A stretch of DNA of 64,000 nt from Intrasporangium flavum (GTDB lineage: Bacteria > Actinomycetota > Actinomycetes > Actinomycetales > Dermatophilaceae): the NCBI RefSeq assembly GCF_001956915.1, contig NZ_MLJO01000003.1:186001-250000 (forward strand), given 5' to 3'. Position 1 is the first letter of the stretch. The number at the start of each line of letters is the position of its first letter. The position numbers and the translations under genes are program-made. Below are positions 6,905-16,113 of the stretch, piece by piece. The notes under the pieces are model-generated. The model had not been told where the DNA came from, ran no database searches, and saw only the letters and a program-made list of their open reading frames with translations.

Positions 6905-9274
6905 ATGAGCGGTGACTACCTCGACTTCGACATCGCCCTGACCCGCGAGGGCCAGGGGTATGCAGCGCACGTGCTCGACTCCCCTGCGGGGCAGGCGTCC
7001 ACACCCTTCACGCTGCCGTTCGGCGCCGCCGACCTGGCTCGTTTCATGGTGGCCGTGGGCCCGCCGCGGGTCACGTCGCGGCGGCTCGTGCCGGCGGAGT
7101 CGCGGGTCGTCGACGTGCGCGAGTACGGGCGCCGCCTCGCCGACGCGCTGCTCGCCGGTGACGTCGGGCGCGCCTTCCGCGACAGCCTCGCCACGGCCAC
7201 CGCGCAGGGCCGCGACCTGCGGCTGCGGCTGCGGCTCGACGCGGTGCCCGACCTCGACCCCGTCCCGTGGGAGTACCTGTACGACAAGGGACTCGAGCGG
7301 TTCGTCGCGCTCTCGCAGGAGACGCCGGTGGTGCGCCTCCTCGACGCGCTCGACCGTCCGCCCGTCGTCACGGTGGAGCCGCCGCTGCGGGTGCTCGTCA
7401 TGGTGAGCAGCCCCTCGGACCTCGAGCCGCTGGCCGTCGACCGCGAGAAGCAGCTGCTGCGGGCGACGACCGGCGACCTCGTCGCGGCAGGCCTGCTCGA
7501 GGTCGTCGTCGTCGAGGACGCGACGCTCATCTCGCTGCAGCGGGCGCTGCTCGACGACTACCACGTCTTCCACTTCATCGGCCACGGCGGCTTCGACGAC
7601 CAGGCCCAGGAGGGGGTGCTCGCCCTCGAGCACCCCGACGGCACGGCGCACCTCGTCAGCGGCGCACGGCTCGGCACCCTGCTGCACGACGCTCGGACGC
7701 TCCAGCTCGCCGTCCTCAACGCGTGCGAGGGGGCCCGCACGTCGGGGCGCGACGCGTTCTCCGGGGTCGGGCAGGCGCTCGTGCGCCAGGGGCTGCCCGC
7801 GGTCGTCGCGATGCAGACCGAGATCTCCGACCGGGCCGCGCTCGTCTTCAGCCACGAGTTCTACTGGTTCCTCACCCGTGGGCTCGGCATCGACGCCGCG
7901 ATGTGCGAGGTGCGCAAGGCGATGGCGGTGTCGGACGAGGCGGCCGAGTGGGGCACCGCGGTGCTGCTCCGGTCGGGCTCGGAGCAGCCTTTCGCCTTCG
8001 TCGGGCCCTCCACTGCGACAGGGCAGCCCGGTGCGGCGACCGCCTTGCGTGACGACCCGCGGGCCAGCGACGCACGACTCGCCTCGCTCTACACGGCGGC
8101 CCAGGGCGCCATCGCGGCCGCGGACACGACGACCGCGCTGCCGATGCTCGAGCAGATCGCCGCCGAGCGGCCCGACTACGCCGACGTCACCGAGCTCATC
8201 GCGCGCGTGCGGCCCGACGCCGGCCCCCCGGGCCCGGACGCCGCGGCCCCCGCGGACCGGTCGCAGCGGGCCGGCGTGGTCAACCCACGGCCGCAGACCT
8301 TCCCGCAGCAGCACGACGCGCAGCCGCCGCAGCCGAGGCAGCCGGACCGACCGGAGCCTCCGCAGCCCGAGCCGCATCCGGAGCCGGAGCAGCCACGGCC
8401 GGACCCCGAACGGCGACAACGGGACCGGGGCCGCGGCATCGGCCGCTGGGTGCGGCTCGCCGTCCTCGGCGTCGTGGTCGTCCTCGGGCTCGTCGCGTGG
8501 CGCACCCTGCCCTCGCTGCTCCAGAAGGCCGACCCGCTCGTCGCGGCGGCGTGCGGCTCCAGCTCGGTCGACCCCGGCGCCAGCGACGTCACGATCGGCT
8601 GCGCTCCCGTGGCGCCGGTCGTCGACGGTTCGTTCGACGACTGGCGCTCGGTCACGACCCACGTCGTCGACGCCCCGGTCCCGGACTTCGCGCGGGTCCC
8701 CGTCAACGGGCTGTCGGCGACGTGGCAGGCCCTGTGGGACAAGGACGCCCTCTTCCTGCACGCCGTCGTCACCGATCCCACGCACACCGGCGTGGCGGCC
8801 GGGCAGCCGAGCCAGTGGTGGCGCGGCGACGCCGTGTCCTTCGAGGTGGGGCCCGACCCGCGGAAGCTGTCCGCAGCGGCTCCCCTGCGCAAGGGCAAGG
8901 ACTTCCACGTCATCCTCGCCCTCCTCGACGACGGCGACCGCGGGGCCGCTGCCGCGGTCAACGTCGTCGGGACGAGCCCCAAGGGCCAGGTGGTGTTCGC
9001 CACCGGGTCGCGGCGTCCGGGGATCGCCGTCGTGGCGCGCCCGACCGACACCGGCTACGAGCTCGAGGCGCGGGTGCCGTGGTCGGAGATCGGCCGGTCG
9101 GTGCCCCCGGCGCGCGGCGAGGTCCTCGGGTTCAACGTCAACCTCAGCGACGCGCGCGGCTCGGGGACCGACTGGGCGCTGCGCACCATGCTGAGCAGCA
9201 ACCCGAGCCGGTCCGGCGCCAACCAGAACCACCCCGGCACGTGGCAGACCCTCGCCCTCGGCGACTCGGGGTGA
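6905..9274 (+). CDS. Membrane-anchored CHAT protease with extracellular CBM9-like domain
   Basis: A 789-residue protein in four parts. Residues ~100-365 form a CHAT (caspase-like) domain with His227 in HFIGHGG and Cys274 in LNACEG, the expected His-Cys dyad. Residues ~385-440 are helical. Residues ~440-510 are Pro/Glu/Gln-rich. A single membrane helix lies at ~516-534, and the rest (~570-789) resembles a CBM9-type carbohydrate-binding fold (VVDGSFDDW, DALFLHAVVTD, DAVSFEVG, YELEARVPWSEIG). The predicted topology is CHAT domain inside and CBM9-like domain outside. The ATG at 6905 is favoured (GGGA 9 nt upstream; TACCGT -10 box at 6864), though ATG 6872 and 6791 are in frame. Its stop overlaps the caspase gene by 4 nt. 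Confidence 0.85.
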   Translation: MSGDYLDFDIALTREGQGYAAHVLDSPAGQASTPFTLPFGAADLARFMVAVGPPRVTSRRLVPAESRVVDVREYGRRLADALLAGDVGRAFRDSLATATAQGRDLRLRLRLDAVPDLDPVPWEYLYDKGLERFVALSQETPVVRLLDALDRPPVVTVEPPLRVLVMVSSPSDLEPLAVDREKQLLRATTGDLVAAGLLEVVVVEDATLISLQRALLDDYHVFHFIGHGGFDDQAQEGVLALEHPDGTAHLVSGARLGTLLHDARTLQLAVLNACEGARTSGRDAFSGVGQALVRQGLPAVVAMQTEISDRAALVFSHEFYWFLTRGLGIDAAMCEVRKAMAVSDEAAEWGTAVLLRSGSEQPFAFVGPSTATGQPGAATALRDDPRASDARLASLYTAAQGAIAAADTTTALPMLEQIAAERPDYADVTELIARVRPDAGPPGPDAAAPADRSQRAGVVNPRPQTFPQQHDAQPPQPRQPDRPEPPQPEPHPEPEQPRPDPERRQRDRGRGIGRWVRLAVLGVVVVLGLVAWRTLPSLLQKADPLVAAACGSSSVDPGASDVTIGCAPVAPVVDGSFDDWRSVTTHVVDAPVPDFARVPVNGLSATWQALWDKDALFLHAVVTDPTHTGVAAGQPSQWWRGDAVSFEVGPDPRKLSAAAPLRKGKDFHVILALLDDGDRGAAAAVNVVGTSPKGQVVFATGSRRPGIAVVARPTDTGYELEARVPWSEIGRSVPPARGEVLGFNVNLSDARGSGTDWALRTMLSSNPSRSGANQNHPGTWQTLALGDSG

Positions 9275-11256
9275 GCGTGTCCGGCCGCCTGCACGCCCTG
9301 CTCGTCGGGGTCGACGCCTACCCGCCGCCGGTCCCGGCGCTGCAGGGCTGCGTCAACGACGTCACGGTCTTCGCCGAGGTCCTGCGACGCCGGGTCGGCG
9401 ACGACGCCCTCGACCTGCTCGTCGTCACCGACGCCGCGGCCACCCGCGAGCGCGTCGCGACCGCCTTCGCCGAGCACCTGGGGCAGGCCGGCCCCGACGA
9501 CACGGCGCTGTTCTACTTCAGCGGCCACGGGTCGCAGCAGGACACGCCCCCGGAGCTGTGGTCGCTCGAGCCCGACCACCGCAACGAGACGATCGTCTGC
9601 GTCGACAGCCGCTCCGACGGAGGCTGGGACCTCGCCGACAAGGAGGTGGCCACCCTCGCCGCCGGCGTGGCCGAGAGCGGCTGCCACCTTCTCGTCGTCC
9701 TCGACTGCTGCCACTCCGGCGGCGGGACGCGCGACGTCGACGAGGTGGTGCGCCTGGCCCCCGAGGACCGCCGGGTCCGCCCGGCGAGCTCGTTCCTGCC
9801 CGGCGTCGTCGCCACCTCCGCCGCCCCCTCGACGACGCGCGGCGTCCCGCGGTGGGCGACCCCGGCCGCGCGGCACGTGCTCCTCGCCGCGTGCCGGTCC
9901 TCGGAGAAGGCCCGCGAGGTGACGGTGCTCGGGCGCCAGCGCGGTGTCATGTCGGCGGCGCTCGAGGCGACCCTGCTCGCCTCCGACGGGCGGCCCTCCT
10001 ACCGCGACGTGCTGCGCGCCGTCACGGCCGAGGTGCTCGGACGCGTCGAGGAGCAGCACCCACAGCTGGAGAGCACCGACGCCGCCGATCTCGACCGGCC
10101 CTTCCTCGGCGGCGCCCTCCCCGCGACGCCACGGCCGCTGACGCTGAGCCGCCTGCCGGACGGGTGGTCGATCGACTCCGGTGCCGTCCACGGCGTGCCC
10201 GAGCCGATCGGCGACGACACGACAGAGCTCGCGGTGTACCCGCTCACCGGAGAGACGTCCGGGGCGCCCCTCGCGGTCGCGACGGTGACGCGCGTGCTCC
10301 CCGACCGCAGCCTCGTCAGGCTCGACCCCGACCTCGACCCGGCGTTCGTCTACCGTGCCGTGGTCACCTCGATCCCGTTGCGTCCGTTGACCGTTCGCGT
10401 CACGGGCGACGACGCCGGCACGGCCGCCCTCCGGCGCGCCGCCGAGGAGGCCGACCACACGCTCGTCGACCTGGTCGACCCCGGCGAGCCCGGCGCCGAC
10501 TCCCCCGGCCTCGTCGTCGAGTCGACGCCCGGCGGGTTCGTCATCACCCGGCCCGGGGTGCCGCGCCCGCTCGTGCCCGTCGTCGCCGGCGCGGGCCGCG
10601 AGGAGCGCACCGTCGCGGCGCTCGAGCACGTCGCCCGCTGGCTGCGCCTGTCCACCCTGACGAACCCCGCCACCCACCTCCCGGCCGATGCCGTGCGCTT
10701 CGAGGTCGGCACGCCCGACGCCGCGGCGGCGCCGACGGGCGCCGGCGGCATCCTCGGCGTCGCGTACACCGACCAGGGCCCGCCCCGGTTCACCGTGACG
10801 CTGACGAACACGTCCGGCGGGCCGCTCTGGGCGGCGCTGCTCGACCTCACCGAGACCTACGGCATCTTCACCGACGCCTTCCCGGCGGGGTCGGTCGCGC
10901 TCGGGCCGGGCGAGTCGACGGCGGTCGACCTCGCGGGCCAGGTGTCCGACGCCCTGTGGGCGGCCGGGACCGTGTCGGTCACCGACGTGCTCATGCTCGT
11001 CACGAGCACGCTGGAGTTCGACCCCCGCACCCTCGAGCAGGACGAGCTCGACGTCACCGCGCCGCCCGCCCCAGCGGGACCCGTGCGCGGCGTCGACGCG
11101 TCGGCGGCCCTCGGCACGAGCGACCCGGCCACCTCGCTCGACGGGGTGCTGCGCAGCGTCCGCACGCGCCGGGCCACCCCGGTCGCGCGGGCCGGGTCGG
11201 TGGCCGACTGGCGCACCGACACCGTCCGAGTGGTCACGACCCGCCCGCGCACCTGA
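9271..11256 (+). CDS. Caspase-family (C14) cysteine peptidase
   Basis: A 661-residue protein starting with GTG in the GTGA overlap with the CHAT gene, so the two are coupled. The N-terminal ~250 residues are a p20-like caspase/metacaspase domain: LVGVDAY, CVNDV, catalytic His86 in YFSGHGSQ and catalytic Cys147 in LDCCHSGG. The middle and C-terminal parts contain two beta-rich segments; the last one (FTVTLTNTSGGPLWAALLDL... GPGESTAVDL... SVTDVLMLVTST) is like the Ig/DUF4384-type domain common in bacterial caspase proteins. There is no signal peptide or membrane helix, so it should be cytoplasmic. It may be a substrate, activator or effector of the neighbouring CHAT protease. Confidence 0.85.
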   Translation: MSVSGRLHALLVGVDAYPPPVPALQGCVNDVTVFAEVLRRRVGDDALDLLVVTDAAATRERVATAFAEHLGQAGPDDTALFYFSGHGSQQDTPPELWSLEPDHRNETIVCVDSRSDGGWDLADKEVATLAAGVAESGCHLLVVLDCCHSGGGTRDVDEVVRLAPEDRRVRPASSFLPGVVATSAAPSTTRGVPRWATPAARHVLLAACRSSEKAREVTVLGRQRGVMSAALEATLLASDGRPSYRDVLRAVTAEVLGRVEEQHPQLESTDAADLDRPFLGGALPATPRPLTLSRLPDGWSIDSGAVHGVPEPIGDDTTELAVYPLTGETSGAPLAVATVTRVLPDRSLVRLDPDLDPAFVYRAVVTSIPLRPLTVRVTGDDAGTAALRRAAEEADHTLVDLVDPGEPGADSPGLVVESTPGGFVITRPGVPRPLVPVVAGAGREERTVAALEHVARWLRLSTLTNPATHLPADAVRFEVGTPDAAAAPTGAGGILGVAYTDQGPPRFTVTLTNTSGGPLWAALLDLTETYGIFTDAFPAGSVALGPGESTAVDLAGQVSDALWAAGTVSVTDVLMLVTSTLEFDPRTLEQDELDVTAPPAPAGPVRGVDASAALGTSDPATSLDGVLRSVRTRRATPVARAGSVADWRTDTVRVVTTRPRT

Positions 11257-11280
11257 GCGACGCAGCCCGTAACAGGCGCC

Positions 11281-12066
11281 TCAGTCCTCGGGGTCCCACT
11301 CGACCAGCCCGTCGAGGGGCTGGCGGTCGCCGTCGAGGTCGAGCACGTCGACGGGCAGGCGCCCGTACATGAGCAGGACGAGGTCGCTCGCCGTGGCCGA
11401 GCCCGTGACGGTCGGCACGCCGGCTCCGTCGGCCCCGGCGGCCCCGGCGAGGGGCTCGGCCCGCGCTCCCTCGGCCGAGAGGCCCAGGCGCCAGGCCGGG
11501 CCCTCGGTGGCCCGGTAGACAACCGTCGCCGGCTCGTAGGGCCACCGGCTCGTCGTCGCGACGCACGTCGACAGGAACTCCTCGACGCCGTCCAGCGCCA
11601 CCTCGCGCGGCAGCGGCACGGGCTCGCCGACCGCGGCCTGCGCGTCCCACGTGTGCACCGCGACCTCCTGCAGCTGGTGCCGGGCGACCGCCCCGCTCGT
11701 CTGCGGCGACTGCGACCTGGCCCACCACGTCCAGCACGGCCGGTCCGGTCCCGCCTCGCGGAGCGCGTCGAGCAGCTGCTGCGTCGAGGCCGCGAGCCAG
11801 GCGTCCAGGGCCGCGCGGTCGCGCGGGGCGTTGGCCTCCTCGGGACCGGGCAGGACGCGTCCGGTCGCGGCGGCACCGAGGGCGACCGTGGCGGCCCAGG
11901 AACGGCGCCCCGCGCCGATGTGCTGGGCGAGGTCGGCCAGCGTCCACCCCGGGCAGGAGGGCACCGGGGCGTCGAGGTCGGGGGCGGACGCGATGACGGC
12001 GCGGAAGGCGGTCACCCGCTCGTCGATGAGACGCAGCAGGTCGGGCAGCTCGAGGGTGGGGTGCAC
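11281..12066 (-). CDS. Maleylpyruvate isomerase/DinB-family, mycothiol-dependent-type enzyme
   Basis: A 261-residue protein of the TIGR03083 actinobacterial family: SCPGWTLADLAQHIGAGRR near residue 37 and HQLQEVAVHTWDAQAAVG near residue 130, which carry the His and Glu/Asp metal ligands of the DinB fold. The C-terminal part is the small MDMPI_C-like domain (GSATASDLVLLMYGR). Members use mycothiol or catalyse unknown thiol-linked reactions; the exact reaction is not predictable. The GTG start at 12066 is set by family length. It is convergent with the caspase gene, 24 bp apart. Confidence 0.8.
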   Translation of the reverse strand: MHPTLELPDLLRLIDERVTAFRAVIASAPDLDAPVPSCPGWTLADLAQHIGAGRRSWAATVALGAAATGRVLPGPEEANAPRDRAALDAWLAASTQQLLDALREAGPDRPCWTWWARSQSPQTSGAVARHQLQEVAVHTWDAQAAVGEPVPLPREVALDGVEEFLSTCVATTSRWPYEPATVVYRATEGPAWRLGLSAEGARAEPLAGAAGADGAGVPTVTGSATASDLVLLMYGRLPVDVLDLDGDRQPLDGLVEWDPED

Positions 12067-12210
12067 GGGCGGATGTCTACCAGTTCGTGAACGAACCCGA
12101 CCAGTGGGTTACCGGTTCTGCGAACCAGCGGCGCGGCTCGACCCGGCGCTGAGGGGAGCCGTCGGCTCCGCTGCGCTCCGCCTCCTCCCGAGTCCCCCAT
12201 ACACATCCGG

Positions 12211-12257
12211 AAATGAGAGAAGACCGGACGAAAAGCGTGTCCGGTCTTCTCTCATTT
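12211..12257 (-). terminator. Terminator of tRNA-Ala (perfect 19-bp inverted repeat)
   Basis: Two perfectly complementary 19-nt arms (AAATGAGAGAAGACCGGAC and its complement) surround a 9-nt loop. It begins 2 nt after the tRNA-Ala 3' end. The arms finish in AAA/TTT, so the hairpin ends in a short T-run on either strand and could work in both directions. Confidence 0.75.
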
Positions 12258-12258
12258 G

Positions 12259-12331
12259 TGGAGCTGAGGGGACTCGAACCCCTGACCCCCTCCATGCCAT
12301 GGAGGTGCGCTACCAGCTGCGCCACAGCCCC
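12259..12331 (-). tRNA. tRNA-Ala (GGC anticodon)
   Basis: A 73-nt cloverleaf on the minus strand: acceptor GGGGCTG pairs with CAGCTCC (one G-T), D-arm GCGCAGCTGGTAGCGC, anticodon stem CCTCC/GGAGG with loop ATGGCAT giving anticodon GGC, T-arm GGGTTCGAATCCC, discriminator A. CCA is not encoded. A strong terminator follows directly. Confidence 0.97.
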
Positions 12332-12458
12332 TTTCGGGTGTCGTCTCCGTGAGGCGACTGCGTAACCATAGCGGGTTCCGCGCCCCGATCCCAAATCCGG
12401 TGGTGGAGCGACCGATCCGGGCGTACCGGGTCACGGAGGACACCACGCGGAGCGGTCC

Positions 12459-13112
12459 TCAGACGGTCCAGGGACCGAGGTTCCAGCCGCTGATGCGCCA
12501 CCGGGTCACCGCCGAGAAGCTCTTGGCGACCTCCACCAGCTCGATCCAGTGGCAGTTGTCCAGGCCCCGGAACACGGCGTCGGAGACGTCCTGGTCGAGG
12601 CCCACGAGGTCGCTGGCCGCGACGCGGGCCGACACCCCGTGCGCGACGACGACGGCCGTCCGGCCGGGCTCGAGGGCGTCAGCCACCTCGCGCAGGGCGG
12701 CACCGGCGCGCACCGCGACGTCGGCGCGGGTCTCCCCCGTGACGCCGCGCGGGGCGTCCTCGCCGCGGTCGAGGGCCGCGACGACCTCGGGGTAGCGCTC
12801 GCGGACGTCGTCGGCGTGCATGCCCTGCCACTGCCCGACGTGCACCTCGCGCAGCCGGGCGTCGAGGCGCACCGGGAGACCGGTGAGGCCGGCGATGGCC
12901 TCGGCGGTCGAGGCGGCCCGCTGGAGGTCGCTCGAGACGACGACGGCGGGCTCGTACGCGGCCAGGTGCGGCGCGGCGGCCTGCACCTGCGCGCGTCCGC
13001 GCTCGGACAGCGGCGTGTCCTTGTGGCCCTGCCAGACGCGGGCCGCGTTGTCGACGGTCTCGGCGTGCCGGACCAGGACGATGCGCCGGGGCGCGGGGCG
13101 CTCGGCGCTCAC
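12459..13112 (-). CDS. Histidine phosphatase family protein
   Basis: A 217-residue phosphoglycerate-mutase-like phosphatase. RHAETVDN at residues 15-18 contains the phospho-accepting His; a conserved Arg follows in SDLQRA, Glu in LREVHVGQW, and the second catalytic His in VVAHGV. The substrate is unknown. It starts with GTG inside the stop of rsfS (GTGA overlap) and is the last gene of a nadD-rsfS-phosphatase unit, an arrangement that recurs in actinobacteria. The last ~35 residues (FRGLDNCHWIELVEV...WRISGWNLGPW) are typical of the actinobacterial subgroup. Confidence 0.88.
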   Translation of the reverse strand: MSAERPAPRRIVLVRHAETVDNAARVWQGHKDTPLSERGRAQVQAAAPHLAAYEPAVVVSSDLQRAASTAEAIAGLTGLPVRLDARLREVHVGQWQGMHADDVRERYPEVVAALDRGEDAPRGVTGETRADVAVRAGAALREVADALEPGRTAVVVAHGVSARVAASDLVGLDQDVSDAVFRGLDNCHWIELVEVAKSFSAVTRWRISGWNLGPWTV

Positions 13113-13501
13113 GCCTCGTCCGACGCGGGCCGGGAGGGCGCGTCGACGTGCGTGAGGTCGATCTCGGGGCAGTCCTTCCAGAGACGCTCGAGCGCGTAGT
13201 ACTCGCGCTCCTCCTCGTGCTGGACGTGCACGATGATGTCGCCGAAGTCGATGAGGACCCAGCGGCCCTCACGCTCGCCCTCGCGGCGGATCGGCTTGCT
13301 GCCGAGCTCGCGGAGGCGGTCCTCCACCTCGTCGACGATGGCGCCCACCTGGCGCTCGGACGCGGCCGAGGCGATGACGAAGACGTCGGTGAGCGGCATC
13401 TGCTCGCTGACGTCGATCGCGACGACCTTCTCGGCGATCTTCTCCTCCGCCGCGGCGGCTGCCGCCTTGGCGAGCTGGAGCGAACGGTCTGCTGCGGTCA
13501 C
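13109..13501 (-). CDS. rsfS: Ribosome silencing factor RsfS
   Basis: A 130-residue protein of the RsfS/Iojap family, which binds ribosomal protein uL14 and blocks joining of the subunits when nutrients are low. Family blocks visible: [23 protein letters not shown], then [35 protein letters not shown]. The GTG at 13501 overlaps the nadD stop by 4 nt and the rsfS stop overlaps the next gene by 4 nt, so three genes are translationally coupled. Confidence 0.95.
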   Translation of the reverse strand: MTAADRSLQLAKAAAAAAEEKIAEKVVAIDVSEQMPLTDVFVIASAASERQVGAIVDEVEDRLRELGSKPIRREGEREGRWVLIDFGDIIVHVQHEEEREYYALERLWKDCPEIDLTHVDAPSRPASDEA

Positions 13502-14121
13502 TGGTCTCCTTGTGGCGCACCGGCGAGCTCGGGCTGCGCGGGCAGTCCCGAGTAGAGCCGGTACTTGTTGATGTACTGCACGACGCCGTCCGGCACGAGG
13601 TACCAGACCGGCTCGCCCGCCGCGACGCGCGCGCGGCAGTCGGTGGAGCTGATGGCCATGGCCGGCACCTCCTGGAGGGTCACCCGGTCCTCGGGCAGAC
13701 CCTTGTCGGACAGCTCGTGCCCGGGGCGCGTGACACCCACGAAGTGGGCGAGGTCGAAGAGGAGCTCGGAGTCCTTCCACGACAGGATCTCGGCGAGCGC
13801 GTCGGCACCGGTGATGAAGAACAGCTCGGCGTCCGGGCGCTCGGCCCGGATGTCACGCAGGGTGTCGATCGTGTACGTCGGCCCGGGCCGGTCGATGTCG
13901 ACCCGGCTCACGGTGAAGCGGGGGTTGCTGGCCGTCGCGATGACGGTCATGAGGTAGCGGTCCTCGGCGGGTGAGACGTCCTGGGCGGCCTTCTGCCAGG
14001 GCTTGCCGGTGGGGACGAAGACGACCTCGTCGAGACCGAAGAGCGACTGGACCTCGCTCGCGGCGACGAGGTGGCCGTGGTGGATCGGGTCGAACGTCCC
14101 ACCCATGACGCCGAGGCGCAT
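13498..14121 (-). CDS. nadD: Nicotinate-nucleotide adenylyltransferase
   Basis: Transfers AMP from ATP to nicotinate mononucleotide in NAD synthesis. The 207-residue protein starts [18 protein letters not shown], with the GTFDP and HxGH nucleotidyltransferase motifs, and has ISSTDCR (the SxTxxR ATP-binding motif) near residue 170, followed by [15 protein letters not shown], typical of NadD C-termini. It follows a small membrane protein gene with a 2-nt gap and overlaps rsfS by 4 nt. Confidence 0.96.
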   Translation of the reverse strand: MRLGVMGGTFDPIHHGHLVAASEVQSLFGLDEVVFVPTGKPWQKAAQDVSPAEDRYLMTVIATASNPRFTVSRVDIDRPGPTYTIDTLRDIRAERPDAELFFITGADALAEILSWKDSELLFDLAHFVGVTRPGHELSDKGLPEDRVTLQEVPAMAISSTDCRARVAAGEPVWYLVPDGVVQYINKYRLYSGLPAQPELAGAPQGDQ

Positions 14122-14123
14122 GC

Positions 14124-14345
14124 TCAGTGGTGCGGTCCGTTCGGGTCGACGCCGGCGCCCGGGGCGCCGTGCTGGCGGCGACGGTTCTGGGCCACCTTGT
14201 ACGCCGTGTTGCGGAAGCTCCACGTGATCCCCAGCAGGAGCAGGAACACCGAGAACGCGATGATGAAGTAGGCGATCACCGGCATGGGAAGCTCGCGAAC
14301 GGCCTCCTGCGACTCGGCTGCCAGGGCGAGGACACGATCAGACAT
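14124..14345 (-). CDS. Small single-pass membrane protein
   Basis: A 73-residue protein with one membrane helix at ~22-42 ([22 protein letters not shown]) followed by a basic stretch and a Gly/Pro/His tail. It lies immediately upstream of nadD with a 2-nt gap, so it is probably co-transcribed and cotranslated with it. Its small size, position and hydrophobic pattern are common upstream of nadD in related actinobacteria (recall). No function is known. Confidence 0.75.
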   Translation of the reverse strand: MSDRVLALAAESQEAVRELPMPVIAYFIIAFSVFLLLLGITWSFRNTAYKVAQNRRRQHGAPGAGVDPNGPHH

Positions 14346-14349
14346 GGGG

Positions 14350-14940
14350 TCAGCCTATCGTCCGCGCCCGGCGCAGCCACGCGTGCCCGACCGTGCCGAA
14401 CGGCTCGTCCCCGCGGGCGACCGCCAGCAGGACGGCGTCGCGGCTCGCCTCGGCGAGCGCCACGACCTCCGGCGGGTAGCCGAGGCTGATCCGGTGCTCG
14501 TCGAACTCGTCCTCGTCGTCGACGAAGAGGTGCCCGTCCCGGGTGAGGACGACGTCGAGGTCGAGGTCGACCATCGTCACCTCCCACTCGGGTCCGTCGG
14601 CACCCCAGTGGTCGAGGGCCGGGTCGCGACGCTGCCAGCGCGGCACCGTGGCCATGTCGACGTAGACCGAGACCTCCTTCTCCTCCGGGTAGAACCCGGC
14701 TGCCCAGCCGCCGTCGTGCGGGGCGAGCGAGACCCAGTCGTGCTCGTCGACGAAGTCGACGCCCGGGCGGACGCAGCGCGTGCCCGGCGGCGCGTACCAC
14801 CAGTGCCCGTGCTCGTCGGCCCCGGCGTAGACGCCGGTCCACTGCCAGTGGGGTCGCTGCCCCCACTTGGTGAACCGGCCGGCGACCGGGGTGCCGGGGA
14901 CCAGCCCGCCGGGCGGCATCTCGTGGGTGGGAGGTCTCAC
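14350..14940 (-). CDS. DUF402 (FomD-like) domain protein
   Basis: A 196-residue protein. The pattern WTGVYAGADEHGHWWYAPPGT, then EKEVSVYVDMATVPRW and DLDLDVVLTRDGHLFVDDEDEFDEH, is the DUF402 fold, with an acidic cluster that binds metal in FomD and related nucleoside-diphosphate/nucleotidyl hydrolases. The physiological substrate is not known. TAGCGT lies 6 nt before the GTG start at 14940, so translation is probably leaderless. It is 4 nt upstream of the small membrane protein gene and may head this nadD operon. Confidence 0.85.
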   Translation of the reverse strand: MRPPTHEMPPGGLVPGTPVAGRFTKWGQRPHWQWTGVYAGADEHGHWWYAPPGTRCVRPGVDFVDEHDWVSLAPHDGGWAAGFYPEEKEVSVYVDMATVPRWQRRDPALDHWGADGPEWEVTMVDLDLDVVLTRDGHLFVDDEDEFDEHRISLGYPPEVVALAEASRDAVLLAVARGDEPFGTVGHAWLRRARTIG

Positions 14941-15033
14941 CCGGGCACGCTAGCGCCGCCCGCTCCCCGCCGCGACAGCGCGGGCACAGCGGGCTGACAG
15001 GGAGCACCCATCCGCGGCCGTACCCTTGTTCGC

Positions 15034-16113
15034 ATGGTTCCCGAGCTGTCCGTCGTCATCCCGATGTACAACGAGGAGGAGGTGCTCCCCCTCCTCGTGC
15101 AGCGGCTACGCCCGATCCTCGACGGCCTCGGCTCGCCGTACGAGGTCGTGGCGGTCGACGACGGCAGCAAGGACCTCACCGCCGCGCTCCTGCAGCGCTA
15201 CCACCGCGAGTGGCCGCAGCTGCGCGTCATCCGCCTGCGCGCGAACGCCGGGCACCAGGCCGCGATCTCGGCCGGGCTCGTCTGCGCCCTCGGCGACTAC
15301 GTCGTGACCATCGACGCCGACCTGCAGGACCCGCCCGAGATCATCCCCCAGATGCTCGCCGCGGCGAAGGACGACGGCGTCGACGTCGTCTACGGCGTGC
15401 GCAACGACCGCTCCACCGACACGTGGTTCAAGCGGGTGTCCGCCCAGTCGTTCTACCGGCTCATCCAGCTGATGTCCCCGACGAGCGCGCACGCCGACGC
15501 CGGCGACTACCGCCTCATGTCGCGGGCCACCGTCGATGCGATCAACAGCCTGCCCGAGCACAATCGCGTCCTGCGCTTCATCGTGCCGGCGCTGAACTTC
15601 CCGTCCGACACCGTCGAGTACAAGCGCGAGGAGCGCGCGGCGGGCGACTCGAAGTACCCGCTCATCAAGATGATCAAGCTCTCGCTCGACTCGCTCACCG
15701 GCTTCTCGACGGCGCCGCTGCGGGTGGCGACCTTCGCGGGGTTCGCCGGCGCCCTCCTCGCGGTGCTGCTCTTCCTCTACACGCTCGTCGCCCGGGCGCA
15801 GGGCCACACGGTCGCGGGCTGGACCTCGACGGTCGCCATCGTCTCGGGCGTCGGCGCGGTGCAGCTGGTCTGCGTCGGCATCCTCGGCGAGTACATCGGG
15901 CGGATGTACGCGCACATGCAGGGCCGACCGACCTACTTCATCGCCTACGACTCGATGACGGCGGCCGCGTCCGGGCACGGCCCCACCGACACCCCCCTGC
16001 CGGCGCAGCCGGCGGACGTCCACCTCGTGGCGCAGCCGGCCGACGCGCCGGCGCAGGCCGCGCCCGTCGACGACGGGCACAGCTCGGCCGGGGCCGGTCA
16101 GCTGCGCGGCTGA
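15034..16113 (+). CDS. Family 2 glycosyltransferase with two C-terminal membrane helices
   Basis: A 359-residue DPM1/GtrB-type enzyme. N-terminal GT-A domain: LSVVIPMYNEEEVL, VAVDDGSKD and IDADLQDPPEII (the DXD region), then HADAGDYRLMSR. Two membrane helices follow (~225-250 and ~262-285), then GEYIGRMYAHMQGRPTYF and a Pro/Ala/Gln-rich tail with repeated AQPAD. It probably transfers a sugar from a nucleotide donor to a polyprenyl phosphate. TACCCT lies 7 nt before the ATG (leaderless type). Its last 16 bp overlap the convergent methyltransferase gene. Confidence 0.9.
   Translation: MVPELSVVIPMYNEEEVLPLLVQRLRPILDGLGSPYEVVAVDDGSKDLTAALLQRYHREWPQLRVIRLRANAGHQAAISAGLVCALGDYVVTIDADLQDPPEIIPQMLAAAKDDGVDVVYGVRNDRSTDTWFKRVSAQSFYRLIQLMSPTSAHADAGDYRLMSRATVDAINSLPEHNRVLRFIVPALNFPSDTVEYKREERAAGDSKYPLIKMIKLSLDSLTGFSTAPLRVATFAGFAGALLAVLLFLYTLVARAQGHTVAGWTSTVAIVSGVGAVQLVCVGILGEYIGRMYAHMQGRPTYFIAYDSMTAAASGHGPTDTPLPAQPADVHLVAQPADAPAQAAPVDDGHSSAGAGQLRG

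Noticed and set aside
6791-9274. Longer start (6791) for the CHAT protein
   Set aside because: The extra 38 residues are Pro/Arg-rich with no homology, and a TACCGT -10 box lies inside that segment.
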